A stretch of 64,000 bases of DNA from Aquila chrysaetos chrysaetos (lineage: Eukaryota > Chordata > Aves > Accipitriformes > Accipitridae), in NCBI RefSeq assembly GCF_900496995.4, contig NC_044027.1:12114743-12178742 (forward strand), in the 5' to 3' direction. This document shows, piece after piece, positions 33,650-45,654 of the stretch (position 1 is its first letter; every line of letters begins with the position of its first letter). Made by a program: the position numbers and the translations under genes. The notes beneath the pieces were generated by a model. It was not told the DNA's origin. It ran no database searches and worked only from the letters and a program-made list of their open reading frames with translations.

Positions 33650-36600
33650 GACTGGAAAAAATGCAGGTAAGCAGCTGAAATCCAAACCTGCAGCTCTCTG
33701 GAAGTTCGTCTTTTGGAGATGGCACAAGAAGAAACATTAATTGGTTGCTGTTTCACCTCTTTTCTTTGTTGGATCAGCTGTTAATTCAAGGCCTGTGGCC
33801 ATGTCATAACCACTTTTATTGAGCTGTTTCAAAACCAGGTCCCAATGAACCTTTTTGTCATTCAAGCAATGAAGGAGACTGCCTCCCAGCTCTACAAAGG
33901 CTGCTCAACCTAGCCTCAGAGCACCCTGAAATCTATCAGCACTAATTAGGGCCTACTTAAAGGCTCCCAGGCTGCCGTTACTGGTTTGAAATGCAGAGTG
34001 GCATGTGAAAGTGCTTATGCTTGGCTCCTGACAGGAGCAAAAGCAAACAACAGGCCCTGCTGTGACCTCCATTTACGAGACTCATTTACTGCACTGAAGG
34101 CAACAACTTCTTAGAAATCAAATGGACAAATTAGTTTTGAACCCCTACTGGTTAAGATGGACTTCTCACTGGGACAGTGCTCCTGCCTGGCTGGCTAAAT
34201 GTTTCCTTAATCTTTGTGTCTGTGGAGTTTCTTCAGGGAGGTTGGTTAGATGAGTTTGCTGCCAGGAAGAGATCTGGGAATAGGGAGGTAGCACACCGCA
34301 GGCAGCTCTCCAGCTGTCCCTGGTCTCTGACACCAGGTGGGTACCAGCTGTCATGTAACTAAAAACCACATCACTATTTTTAACTACTATTAACTGTTTT
34401 CTTTAAGTAAAGGCAGAATCCTGTGCTCTGACCCATTATTGCACTGCCTTTTTCACTATGACATGAGAGCTCCATCCAGTGATGCTTTAAGTGATGTGCC
34501 CCACATCTCTTCCCATGATTCATGCTCATCTCCATAAACCCAGCTTTGTTGCTCTCTTTGGGGGAAGAAAGGGTCTCAAATTCCTCCCTGTTCTCAGCTC
34601 CGTAGGATTCCAAGACCATCTGTCTATTTTCAGTCAAGTCTACCCAAATTCCCTGCCCAGTGGGCATGAAGCCACCCGAGGATCCTTTCCTCCCAAAGTT
34701 TAGCCCAGCCATAATTGCTCCCTATGTAGGCCAGCTATTGGAAAATGCGGGTAGAGAATTGGGAGCCTTAGCAAACAAAAATGACAGCAACTTGCCCAGG
34801 AATAATAACATGTTTAATTTGTCACCCATGGGATCTTTTAGCCCTTATGGCAGAAATACCAGAGAAATACTTCCTCTTCCCCGTCTGCCCCACTGCCATC
34901 CGTTCTTTTCTCTGCATTTCTCTCTTAATCTTCCTGAGACTCAAGTGCCTATCTCATTATGAGATATTTATATTTTCAATTCCGCTGGCATATGGTTCTG
35001 TGAGCCTTCTCAAGTCTTTTGAGGGGAATCTGAATTTACTGAATGCTTCTCTCGTCTTGCCAGTCTGTGTCTGAGTTCCAGCATTGGAGGCTAGGAGGTA
35101 CTGTGTGTCCTCTGGGACCTCTCTCCTGTCTCTTGAGGACCTACAATTCACTCGGGACAGTGCCAATGGGGAGAAGCAGTGAAGACATTAAACAATTTAG
35201 TGCAGCTCAGCCTTCCCCTTGCTTACCAACAAGCAGGGAAGCTTGTGGCTGGACAATCCCATGTCTGCTTGAGAAGTAAATGAGCATTTACCATTAGTAA
35301 AGGTAGCCAAATATAGCCATACCTGACCTGGAAGGGAATATGGGAAGGAGGTGTGTCAAGAGGAGCCAAAAGCTGAAAGATAAGCAGAGAGGAAAGGTTT
35401 TCCTCATTGATACCTCAGTGTGAATGTTTGAGATATTACTTGTCTTTAATTCCCACAACCTTCATAAAACAGCACAGCACTGCTATGTCCAGAGATGCTC
35501 TGAGGCTGTGCAGCAATGCCACTCTTAGTTTGTGGCTGAGAGGTGAGGGAACCTCACCCAGACTGTGGTATAAATGAGTATAAGGCACCAAACCAGACTT
35601 CTGAGTTGCCTTTCGGTGAACTTCACAAAGCTGGGAGCAGACCTGCGAACTAGCAGAGCTGGAGGGTGGCTGTTCAGATCATGACCGTCTGGCCCACTCC
35701 AGGGTGGTCGAGCAGCCCTTGATTGCCTGGCGTGCAAGCTGTGAGATTCCTGAGCTCTCTCTGTCCTTGCAGGATTTGACATGGATGGCGGCAGTAATAT
35801 CATGTTGTCACGGGCACAACTAGGACTCCCTGTATCAGATCAGGATCCTGCTGTGTAAGATATTATATAAAGAATGAAAAAACCCTGCTCAAATATGATG
35901 AAAGTTCATTAAAAAATAGCTCTTTATTATGTTCATTGTTTCCTCTAACTCCTTTGTTTTGGAGGGATCTGAAATCGTCATGTGTTAATATGGATAAAGA
36001 AGGGTTAGGTGAGTACTGCTTCATTTTGTTTATTGTTTGTGTTCATATTTATTTAGTGAGTGAAAAAGTAGACTTACTAATTTTCTTTTATACTTAAAAA
36101 CATCTACTGCTCAGATGGTAGTGGGTCACATAATAACAGGGACAGCCCAGACCCTGGACCTATTACTAAGTAGACAAGACAGATGCAGGATGGCATCTTG
36201 CAGGCAAGGAACAGAGGGGCTGAGCAACAAAACCCACATCCTCATATGCACTTGCAGTCCTCTATAGGTCCCTGTGATGTTCTGCAGGACCTGTTTAACT
36301 AAATAAAAACCAGACCCTTTGTGGATCTGGGTGAAAACAAGAAGGGGAGGATATGGCAGGGGCAGGAAATCAAGGCAGATGGTGACCATGATGAACAGCT
36401 GCCACAACTACCCAATGGTTCTTCCTCTGGTTCATACTGTGGGAAATGGATGTCAACTGGCTACCAGAGTGGCACAAAACAGGCAGCATTACTGCAGGCT
36501 GCTTTGAAGCAACTCTTCCAGTGAATCCCCACCTTCAGGGGTAGGGACATTTTCTGGTGCATGCGAAAGAATTGTCCTTCACAGACTGCACAGTCCACAG

Positions 36601-39335
36601 TCATTGGTGTAGCTAATTCATTTGGGAAATACTCTCAAACCTTACTAACCTTTAACTTCAGATCTCTAAGTCAGAGGGACCTTCTCCTGCATGTAGCACA
36701 GTACTCTCCTGCTGAGTACCTGGCCAGGTGAGCAAGAAGGCCATGAGGGACCTTTCCTTCTTGACTTGCTGGCTGGGGACACCCTGAGAAAGAGCAAGGT
36801 TTGCACTAATAGGAGGTCTCATAGCCAAACCACATCTCGGGCCTATCAGGCTGGGCACAGAGGTCCGGATGGGTGATGTGAAGAAAACAAGGTCACTATC
36901 AGACTGAGTCTAGACCCCTCTCAGGAGCACTCTGAAGTTCTGGTTTTTAGCTGTTGGCAGAAGTGACCTGGAAGGTGGCAATGTTGTTTCTAAGGTTATA
37001 CACAGGACAGAAAGAACTCAGGTTTTGGAGAAGACTATTGCCACTGAGAATCACAGCAAGAAAGCTGATAAGATGAATTGATTTCATATCTGTGAATAAC
37101 TTCTCTGTAAATACTGCCAGATGTTTTCCATAAACCCTGCTGACATGGCAGCGAGGTTAGGGGATCCAGCTCCCCTGATCACTTCTGTTCCCAGCCTAAG
37201 CCCAGAGGCCAAACCAAACCTTGGGACCCCCCATGCTCTTCCAGCCACCCTCTCGGTGCACAAGCAGGATCATTGTGGTTGCATGCGTGTGGTAGGATTC
37301 ACAACACCAAACAGCAATTCTGTTTTGTGCACACAATGAATTATGACACAGACCCCAAAGTACCTCTCACAAGCTGTCCCCTCTCCTACATCGAGACCTG
37401 GCCTAAGCCAGGAGGGAGTATGAGGGAAGCAGATGGTAGCCTGGCAGAGTGATTAAAGCCCTAGATATCTGTTTTAATGAATTGCCCACCCAGCAGATTA
37501 AATATTGCAATAGTCAGTCCCATTCTATGCTGTCAGTAATCTCAGCCTTATTTACGACACTGGGGAAATGCCGTGCTCTTCCCTCTGCTGTGCATTGTCA
37601 GTGCAGGCTGAATTACAAGTCGGGATGGAAAAGAGACCTGTGGATTTTGTCTGTCATGCAGAGTGGAGTCACTGGTAACCACAGCTTAGGTAAACCACCC
37701 TGCAGGAGGATTCAGTGAAGGAAATGGGCAATGACTGAGCTTCTGACTCATGAAGATATATGTGTTTGGTGCAGATTTAGACCTGAAGACAGGTGCAAAT
37801 TTTATTCACTTTTCTCTGCTTTTACATTTCTCCTGTTCCCCTCTTCCCTTTCACCCCATTTCAATATCTCCAGGCAGCCTTTTCTGTGTGAGAGATGATT
37901 TGGAAGTGCAAAATCAAAGCCTTTCTGTGGTGTCCCGCTTCTCTCTCACTCCTTTGCTCTTTACTGGGATATTGGCAGAGGAGCTGATTTGGATTTGCTC
38001 TGTTAACAGGACTCCTGTCAGTATATTTTATATAGTTAGGCAGGCTTAACAAGCACAAGAGGAGCTGTGTGAGTGCTGGTGCCAAACCCTACTACATTCA
38101 TCACCCATATGGTGGAGGCTACGCCGGAGTTGCGGTGCTTTCTCTGCTTCACTTTTACTTCTCTCAAGACTTCCCAGCTGCAGGGCTGGCAACCATCTTT
38201 TCCCAGTCCCTTGCAGGACGCTATAGAGGAGATGAATGTGTTGCTGTTATCAGGAGGTGAGCAAGTCCTCCCTGTGCTCTGCTTCTTTTGAGCTTGGGTT
38301 AAGGAAGGTGGTTACCTGCTTCCCTCATCCCTGTAGCGGTACGACTTGGATAGGTGCTGGTAGAGCAGGACATGCTCCCATGCAGACCTCTTGCAGAAGA
38401 GGGGCACATTTTCCTGAACAGGGCCCTGGTGTTTGTGGGATAAGGAGTCCTGAAGATACAGGAACCACTGAGTCCTGGTTTCTTGGAGACTGGCTGGCTT
38501 TAGTGTCTAATAAGGCGTAAGCTCCAGCTGAAGCTTTTGGGACTTTTAACAGGGTGCTGCTGCTGAGGAATCTCTGAGCAAGGTTTGACATAGGTGCAAT
38601 GGGCTTCGAAGGTATCACTGAGCCTGAAATCTGGGAAGAAACCATACCTTAGGGTATCTTGCTGGCAGAACTCAGTGTCTAAAAGCAGAAGGCTCTGTGA
38701 CTGGAGTGAAAAATAGAGCCAGGATTTTCATCCAGGTTTTCCTAGAGAGAAATATGTGCTGTGCTCCGTGAGGTTCATAGAGAGGGAGTGCAGCCTGTCC
38801 AGAGTGCCTTGGATTTACTGCACATGCAGAGGGATGAGCACATCAGTCCAGGTCTTGTTCACCTGTATTGCCTCGGAGGGTCTGGTGAGCACATCGGGGC
38901 TTCTGGTTGACCCCCAAACCCATCAGGGCTACAGCATCTCTTCCACTTGAGCAAAAAATTGGAGAACAGGCCACGCAGCCAGATCCTTCCCCAGGGATTA
39001 TTTTTAGAACGGACCAATGTTCCCAACTAAATGTTTGTTAAATCTGATGCTTTTCTTCAAAAACTCCAGGTGCCAACAAAAGCATTGGGAGTTTTTTGGC
39101 TGGGAGCAAGCACAGAAAGCTTAGATGGTTGTTTTGAGGCCAGCTGTGCTGTTTTTCCATTCATTCATAACTGCTGCGAACAGTGAGACCAGTTGGAGAA
39201 TACAGGAGGAACCAGTGCCTGAGTCCATTCCCTGCATCTCAGCTGCACGTCTAGGGAAAGCTTGGGAAAGTTTCCATGCCGTGGTTATTTATATTTGCCA
39301 CCCTGGTTCTGAACTTTTGTGTGTGTTGGTAATAA
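33650..39335. other. Long non-coding stretch, little of note
   Basis: No gene is recognised. Frames reach 110 codons (minus 34380-34712) without recognisable domains. A CTCF-like core ACACCAGGTGGG lies at about 34330. A moderately AT-rich block at 35875-36060 may be regulatory but has no distinctive motif cluster. The rest appears ordinary. Confidence 0.5.
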
Positions 39336-39339
39336 TATC

Positions 39340-39775
39340 CCATTACTAAACTGTAATTTATGTATGCATCATTTGCATTGTTGAACAGCTGTTAGCCTCT
39401 CTAAACTGCTTGCCTGCCATATTGCATAGATAATAATATCTAATCCATATTAATTATAAATACACAAATCGTCTCCTAAATAAGGCAAAGTTTTGTGAGC
39501 AATACAAACCAATGGGTGCCAAGAAACGTTAGTGTTACGCCTGACACCTCATCCTCTGGCTGTCATGTCATGAATAAAGAAGAGTCCACAGCACAAGTTA
39601 AGGATGGCATCTGAGCTTTAATAGCCTGCAGCCACTGCCATAAACCCTCCGGCTATGATTTCATCACATCTCACAAGCTAAACTGCACTGGGTCAATAAG
39701 AAACCTCTATGGAGAAATTGCCGCAGGAAGTGGGACTGCAATTATTATTCACTACCTGGCGTTTGTCGGCAGCGG
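39340..39775. promoter_or_regulatory. Candidate conserved enhancer with octamer/SOX/E-box cluster
   Basis: In 31 bases lie TATGCAT (39363-39369), a perfect octamer ATTTGCAT (39371-39378), CATTGTT (39376-39382, SOX consensus overlapping the octamer) and AACAGCTGTT (39384-39393, a perfect palindromic E-box). Downstream are TAATCCATATTAATTATAAA (39440-39459), TGTCATGTCATGAATAAAG and CAATTATTATTCAC. The block is complex and free of recognised repeats. It is the densest recognisable regulatory-motif cluster in the window. Enhancer activity and conservation are inference. Confidence 0.42.
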
Positions 39776-40740
39776 ATCTACGCTGGACTAACCCCACCTT
39801 GTGGTGTTGATGGGGTCTGGCTGACCTGTTTTGGAAGAAAACACTGATTTCCACCCTGTTTTGGTTTGAAGCCCCCTAAAGCTTTGCCTGCTGGAGGTGG
39901 AAGTCTAAAATAAGCCCTTGCAGTTGGCTCACTTTCCTCTGTTGGCTTTCTCAGCTCTCTCAGAAAAAGCCTATGGATGCCCCAGCTTCTATGATCCAGG
40001 CTGAAAATTTCTGGCATAAAACATAACATCCACTGTCTATCCATGTGCGGTCATTCATTCTCTTCCACCTCCTTACTGAGGAGTTAGGTGTTGCTCCTAT
40101 TATTTTCCTTTTTGGCTACTTACTGTCTTCTCCCCCATCTCCCCTTCACAATTTCAGATGGGCACATTATTTTCTTTCCTCCACTCTGTGCTACAGTGCT
40201 GTATAATATAGCTGTCAAAAAGGTCCCAGGTTTCTTTCCAGAGGTGGCTGCACTTCCATGTAATGGCTGAAAACTTTCTAGGGCAGTTTCTGCTCCTTTT
40301 GGATAGTGTATGAACAGGACAATATCTGAAAAGCAAAAGCAACATAAATGGCAAAATTCTCAGCTTTTTTCCTGCAGAGTTATAGAGATAATATAAGGAC
40401 TCTATACTGCTTCCCCTCCAGGCATATTAGTCTACATGCCAATGAGATCTTACCTGCAGGTAAACCAGTATACTTGTAAAGTATCCAGCACAAATGGGAC
40501 TCTGATTGGAAAAACAACTTCATCACAATAATACTTAAGCTGGGGATAGCAATTTTTGTTTTCATGATGGCTAAAAATTGCCATGTTTGCCCTTCCCCCC
40601 GCAAATTATGATGTCTTTTTCTTAACAGCATTGATTTCCTTTAACATTTCAACCAAAAAAAAGAAGAGTAATTTCTGGAGAGTCAAGCCACTGAAAGACC
40701 CTAATTGTTTGCAATACAGATGATCATAGGACTCAGGGAA

Positions 40741-40790
40741 CATTCTTACAGATTTCATTTCACTATAGATGCCCATTCTTACAGATTTCA
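40741..40790 (+). repeat. Direct repeat of 17 bp, period 33
   Basis: CATTCTTACAGATTTCA occurs exactly at 40741-40757 and 40774-40790, separated by 16 bp. It is a 1.5-copy tandem duplication with a 33-bp unit. The perfect match implies a recent event or sequence constraint. Confidence 0.9.
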
Positions 40791-41727
40791 AGAGGCAGAT
40801 TATCAAGCAGAAAGAAACCATCACGGACACTTAGAAAATGTTTAAGATCTAGGCAGTTCAGCCAAGATTTGTACTAAAGAACCCCAAACCCATGGTTACT
40901 CTGTAGATACAAATATTAGGAGTATAATGCAACCTCAGTTTCCCAAAAAATCATGAGGACAGGGATAATAATTGCAGATTGTCTCAGACTCTGATGCAGA
41001 CTGTGGTTAAGTTTAGAGTTTTAAGCTACTCTCATGAAAATTTTTAGTTAATAAATTCCGACTCTTCCCTCACCCCACGCACACATGTTCAAAGTACAAG
41101 GCATAGAATTCATTTGGGAATGATATATTACAGAGAGAGGTGGTGTCTATGCCTCTAAGGCTCCATCCTGCAATCAGATCCACTATGTGACGGCTCTTTG
41201 CCTCTCCTTTCCTCCCCCTCATACCAAAAACACCTACAGGAAAGCTCAGCAGAGCCTTCCCTGCTGTTCTCGGTCAGTCGAAATGCCTCTCCCTGTGAGC
41301 CAGAACCCTGGGTTAGGGCTTTGGAGGGGAACACAGCAGCGATGCTACACACTGAATTGAAGTACGTCTGCAGGAAAGCTGTGGGGCAAGTGACGTTAAT
41401 TAGCTCAGAGGGAAATCTATAGCTGGGACATTGAAAATTAGATCAGGAGGATCACTAGGAAATATGCAGCAGGAAACAATCTTACCTTGGAAAAAAGAGA
41501 AGGAGAAAAGAGCCAGGTATATTCTGGTGCTGGTTCTTACGTTGCTCGTGCAATAATGAACAGGAGACACTTTCTCTAAAACCTCTTCAGATTGTCCCTG
41601 CTTCTCTCAGAGGTGTGTGCATGACTAGAGAGAAAGTGCCAAAAAAAAAGACAGGATGGCGGCTGTGTTTGGTGCTGTATTTTTCTCCTTAAAAAGGAGT
41701 TTGACTCTTGTCTGCCTTGTCTGGGGG

Positions 41728-41740
41728 CCAGTAGAGGGAG
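41728..41740 (+). promoter_or_regulatory. CTCF-like site
   Basis: CCAGTAGAGGGAG agrees with the CTCF core (CCASYAGRKGGCR) except for A in place of the last conserved C. A single motif match by eye, so occupancy is unknown. Confidence 0.3.
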
Positions 41741-41798
41741 ACAAGCCTCTGAGCTTATTTCATGTGTGTTTTCTCCTCTCCAACAAGTTCTCAGGTTC

Positions 41799-41811
41799 TT
41801 TTTTTTTTTTT
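41799..41811 (+). repeat. Poly-T run (13 T)
   Basis: Thirteen T residues embedded in a pyrimidine-rich stretch ending in CTTCCTGCA. Confidence 0.9.
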
Positions 41812-42317
41812 CTTCCTGCATTATTATTATTTGGGTTGAAATATTGTTTTTATGAAAAATAGCTATAAATGACCCTCACCTTGCAGTTACAGAGAAGATT
41901 AGATTAAAAATGCTGCAGGGAGATTTGGGTGAGTGAACACATGGCAACAATCCTCCTGTGGCAATAATACAAGGAGCAAATTAGCCCAGGTAGGGGCTCT
42001 GAATGCTGTGGAGTGTGCGTTTTTCTGTGTGAGAAAACCTCTTCATCACTGCTTGCATCTGTGCATGTATATAGGCTTACCAGAAGTCTGTGTTTGACGG
42101 CAGATGCGCAGGCATCAAGTTTTGCAGGATCTGGTGTAAAACTGCAAATTGGATCTGTAAAACACCAGTTTTTTCCTAGCTCACAGCAGCTATAGCATAG
42201 TCAGAGCAAGAATGGGGTGCTGTGAAAATTGCCAGGAGCTGGCAATAACTACAAGGCTGGGGATAACCCTGGGGCGGGATGGGATGTCCTGGTCCAGTTT
42301 TGGTCCAAAGCTAAGTG

Positions 42318-42333
42318 TTTTTTTTTTTTTTTT
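42318..42333 (+). repeat. Poly-T run (16 T)
   Basis: Sixteen T residues followed by CCTTTTC. This is the longest T run in the window, and no retrocopy is recognised on either side. Confidence 0.9.
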
Positions 42334-42757
42334 CCTTTTCTGTGCTCCTAAAGGAGTGGAGGGGTGTGCGGGGGAGAGAAATGCGCAGCGTTGTGTGCAT
42401 GGGCGATGTACGGCTTTTGCAGTGTGCCATGTGGAAGTGACTCGTCTGCAAGGACAGACAGGCAGTGCTAAAAGCAGCAATTCCTATGCATGCAGCCTGA
42501 AACTGGGACTTCCAGAGAAGAGCTTTTGCAGCATGGCCAAGCGCTCTCTGCATGCAGAGGGTGTGCAGAGATGGTTGTTAGTGACGAATACGCCCAAAAG
42601 AGCCTTCTCTGAGCGTTGGTCAGGGTGGCCACAAGCAGCTGGAAGCCCCTGAGTGCATGTGAGATGTGCACCTTTCACGTGGCCACGCACGCATCGTCCT
42701 CCTGTATCTTCAACTGAAACTCTTTCAGAGCTTGTGATGGTGGCATCCACAGGCAGC

Positions 42758-42777
42758 TGTATGTGTGTGTGCATGTG
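42758..42777 (+). repeat. TG-rich microsatellite
   Basis: A short imperfect (TG)n, TGTATGTGTGTGTGCATGTG. Confidence 0.8.
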
Positions 42778-43224
42778 AAGTCCCTTTGAGTTTCTGCTCA
42801 TTTGTGTGAGCTGGGGAGCAGCCGCTTTCAGATTGGGTATCACATGTGGATTTTGACTGTGTTGCCTCCAAGTCCTCAGCAGAAATTTGAGCAGATAAGG
42901 CTGGGTAGCAGTTGGGAGTCCAACACAACCAGGGACAACAAAGGATGAAAGGAACCAAGCAAATGAAACAAGCTTTTTGAAGTCCTTGCAGAAACAGCCC
43001 TTCACTAAATATAGTGAACCTCACGACTCCATCAGAACAAAACTGTCGTCACTGGAGGGAAAAGAGGAGAAGTTGCCCTGAATGAAAACAATTCAGAGAA
43101 CAGCACGGAGGAAGAGCGAGTGGGAATGCAGGATGGAGAGGACAACATTTTAAAGGATCTCTGTGCCTGTCACCCACTAAAATCACCCCACGTTTTCTCA
43201 TCTCCTTTGAGGGGTGTTAGATCT

Positions 43225-43340
43225 GGCCCAGTGCCCTGCACGGGCGGCTGGCTGTGTGCCACCGCGAGCCTTGGGGAGCGTGGCTGTGCGCGGAGCAGCC
43301 GCCTAGCGAGGCCGTGCCTTAACCATATGCCGCTATAGGC
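43225..43340. other. Small CpG-rich patch
   Basis: The segment is locally rich in G, C and CpG, including GCACGGGCGGC, ACCGCGAGC and GTGCGCGGAGC, against a much less CpG-rich background. It is only about 115 bp, below normal CpG-island size, and no transcript start or frame supports a promoter. Confidence 0.45.
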
Positions 43341-43634
43341 GACAGGTTGCAGGGCCAGACTTTCCTGCATTTCAGAGAGGTTTTACATTTGTGTAGCTTT
43401 GGCCTCCGAGGGTGCTGCCCTCCCCCTGCCATTTCTGGAAGGGGAGTGAGAGGAGAAGGGGGTGCTTGGGAGATCATGCCGGGAATAGACCTCAGCTACA
43501 GGCAGGAGGATAAAACCCAGCATTGGTTTGGCTCTGAAGGGTGCAAATTTGATGAGATGAACCTGGGCAAATGCCTACTTCATCTTTATCTCCTCTTCAG
43601 GGGTGTTTGCACAGCAGCCTGAGGGCTTCTGCTA

Positions 43635-43725
43635 CCTGCAAACATTGTATAATCAATTACCCTAATTAGAGGTTGGCACCTGTCTGACACCAAGTATTTT
43701 TCATTAATTTTTAACCTTTTTCTTG
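43635..43725. promoter_or_regulatory. Weak candidate regulatory block
   Basis: TAATCAATTACCCTAATTAG at 43650-43669 places several homeodomain cores together, followed by CACCTG and CATTAATTTTTAAC. Short but motif-dense. Confidence 0.3.
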
Positions 43726-43781
43726 CCAGGCCCTACAGCCAATGCTCACAGAACCTTTCCGCTAAAACACAGCAAAACAGG

Positions 43782-43795
43782 AAAAAAAAAAAAAA
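43782..43795 (+). repeat. Poly-A run (14 A)
   Basis: Fourteen A residues followed by GGAAAAAGCAAGCAAGG. No source retrocopy is recognised. Confidence 0.9.
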
Positions 43796-44174
43796 GGAAA
43801 AAGCAAGCAAGGTTAATGCCAGTTTGATTGGTGGCTGGCTGCAGAGTCTGAAGGTTGTTCTCCATCAGTGCATACACAGTGAGGACCTGTGTTTGCATGG
43901 ACGGTATTAAGTACAAAGGAGGTGGTCAGGCCCTCACCTTGTGGATTTAATCACTTCTCTGCCTGAATGCCACGCAGGGCCTTGGCAGCCAGATCTCCCT
44001 CCTTCCAGCACGCAGCATCTCATCTGCTTAATATCACTTTCAGTGTGATACGCAGAATGAGCTAGAAGTAGCACAGATAAGCAGGTAACCGTAAGCTTAA
44101 ATCTGTTTTCCACAAGCAGGTAGACAGCCAGCTTCAATCACGCCAGTGTTTGCGGAGAGTTAAAACAGAAGGGG

Positions 44175-44300
44175 CAGAAACATTGTCAAAGGAAGCTCAT
44201 TTCGAAATGGCTAATAATGACAATAAGACTTTCAATTTATCTCTAATCTTTTCCGTAGCAGTTATCATTGTAGTATCTTGCCACCTCCCACACATTAATG
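44175..44300. promoter_or_regulatory. Weak candidate regulatory block
   Basis: CATTGTCAAAGG, GGCTAATAATGACAATAAG, TTCAATTTATC and CACATTAATGGG give SOX/TCF- and homeodomain-like cores within 120 bases, just upstream of an antisense MIR. Confidence 0.28.
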
Positions 44301-44330
44301 GGTTTATCTGTACAAGCCCACTATGAATGG

Positions 44331-44465
44331 GAAGGATTATCATCCCTCCTGACGGATGGGGAGGGAAGGCTCCGGGAAGGTAAGATCACACATTGCAACC
44401 ACGGCCAGGCGGGAAGGGAAGACCCGGGAGCCCTGACTCAACAGCATGACTTAGAGTTTCTCAAT
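44331..44465 (-). repeat. MIR-type SINE fragment, antisense
   Basis: The plus strand runs GGATTATCATCCCTCCTGAC, then GGATGGGGAGGGAAGGCTCC, GGTAAGATCACACATTGCAA, GAAGACCCGGGAGCCCTGAC. This follows, phrase by phrase, the antisense MIR order 'attatccccattttacagatggggaaactgaggc...ggttaag-tcac...ggcaggattcgaacccgggtctcctgac'. It is the clearest antisense MIR copy in the window. Confidence 0.7.
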
Positions 44466-44577
44466 GCTTTCCAGGTCAAAGACTGCTTATTCAAAGCACA
44501 ACAGTTTTGCTGCCTCTCCTCAGCTGCAAACAGGAGTAAAAAATTTACCGTGATAAGCTTATATACATGCACAGCGA

Positions 44578-44640
44578 GTATGTGTTTGTGTTTAGGCGGA
44601 TGTGTTTGTGAGCGTGTTTGCTTGTGTGTGTATGCATTTG
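44578..44640 (+). repeat. Imperfect TGTGTT-type repeat
   Basis: A GT-rich stretch of TGTGTTTGTG units interrupted by TTAGGCGGA and AGCG. Old, interrupted microsatellite. Confidence 0.75.
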
Positions 44641-45099
44641 GAGAGGCTGATGAAGATTACTCTGGAGCATTAGGTTGTTTTCTCTGCTCTAGATTGTAAT
44701 CATATTTTCCGCACTTTTGGAGGCCCCCGACTGTTTATCGTGACCCTCCTGGGGGTTATGACGTACCGACTGAGAAAACTGATCCGATCTGTGCATCGCG
44801 CGGGGAAGCTGTGTGTAGCTGTTCCTAAAGACCAGGGCTGAATGGGCTGCTTTAGACTAGAAATCAGGAGGTGTTTTTTAACACTTTTTCGAGATATTTG
44901 AGGCCTCTGATATGTTGGCCATATATGTTGCAGAGCAAAGTCTAAACTTAAGCCCCAGCATCTTGGAAAGCTGCGTGTATTTGTCATGCTGCTGTTGTCG
45001 TGGGTACATATGATGCAGGCCTGGGAAGACATATAGACCTCTGAAAATATCTGCTCAGGAAGAGGTTTTCCACAGAAGCTATAAAACATTCATAACACC

Positions 45100-45300
45100 T
45101 CCATTGTGCTGTAAATCCTTAGCAGGAGTTGATAACAGTGCATGAATTTTTAATGTAACATTTATAAATGGTTATTAAAACTATCCTTAAAGTAAAGTGT
45201 CAGTTTATTTTTAATTAACTGTTGGCTATTTAAGCTCCTGATGGCCCCAGGGCAGATCAACAGTCTAACAAGTTAATATTCCAGATTAACCCTTCAGTTG
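45100..45300. promoter_or_regulatory. Candidate conserved non-coding element
   Basis: AT-rich but complex, with GAATTTTTAATG, TTTATAAATGG, TTTATTTTTAATTAAC, AAGTTAATATTCC and AGATTAACCC. Homeodomain- and MEF2-like cores are frequent. No frame or repeat is recognised. Confidence 0.3.
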
Positions 45301-45539
45301 CTGCTTCTTTGCCTGAGGAGGATGAACAATGCATACCAGAATCAACAACAAGTGGTTATTTCTCACTCACTGAAGAGAAATGTCATAATTTCATGGAATG
45401 GGCTTTCGTAGTGCTCAATTCAAGAAGTTTTAGAAGCTGTGGAGGGATTTATTTCCTGAATATGGAACAGATACAGATAGATAGCAGAGCTGGGTGATTC
45501 TTCTTGCAAAAGAAAGAAAAATATTTGCATGGCACTGGT

Positions 45540-45600
45540 GAGAAGAAGTTTCCGTTGAAGTCAATGAGCTTGGATCAAACATTTCAAATTGCACCAACTG
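45540..45600 (+). repeat. Possible ancient amniote repeat fragment
   Basis: AAGTTTCCGTTGAAGTCAAT then GAGCTTGGATCAAAC recalls the 'cccattgaagtcaatgg...ggatca' phrase of old amniote repeats, also hinted at 1415-1515 and 5228-5365. Short and diverged. Confidence 0.35.
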
Positions 45601-45654
45601 CAATTTCAGGCAGCCTATGTATGTAGAGCACCAACACTGTGTTTTTTGTGAATA

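Larger units (their letters stand above)
39780..43630. other. Non-coding stretch with small duplications and homopolymers
   Basis: No exon is supported. Contents listed separately are a 33-bp-period direct repeat (40741-40790), a CTCF-like site (41728-41740), a 16-T run (42318-42333) and a CpG-richer patch (43225-43340). The 173-codon minus frame at 42484-43005 and the 146-codon plus frame at 42212-42652 overlap each other and look like chance frames. Confidence 0.5.

Noticed and set aside
41885..41906. Short match to the U6 snRNA phrase (ACAGAGAAGATTAG)
   Set aside because: The similarity stops after 14 bases, and neither the U6 body nor its flanks are present. Chance match.
42484..43005. 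173-codon minus frame
   Set aside because: It overlaps plus frames, has a composition typical of chance translation and no recognisable family.
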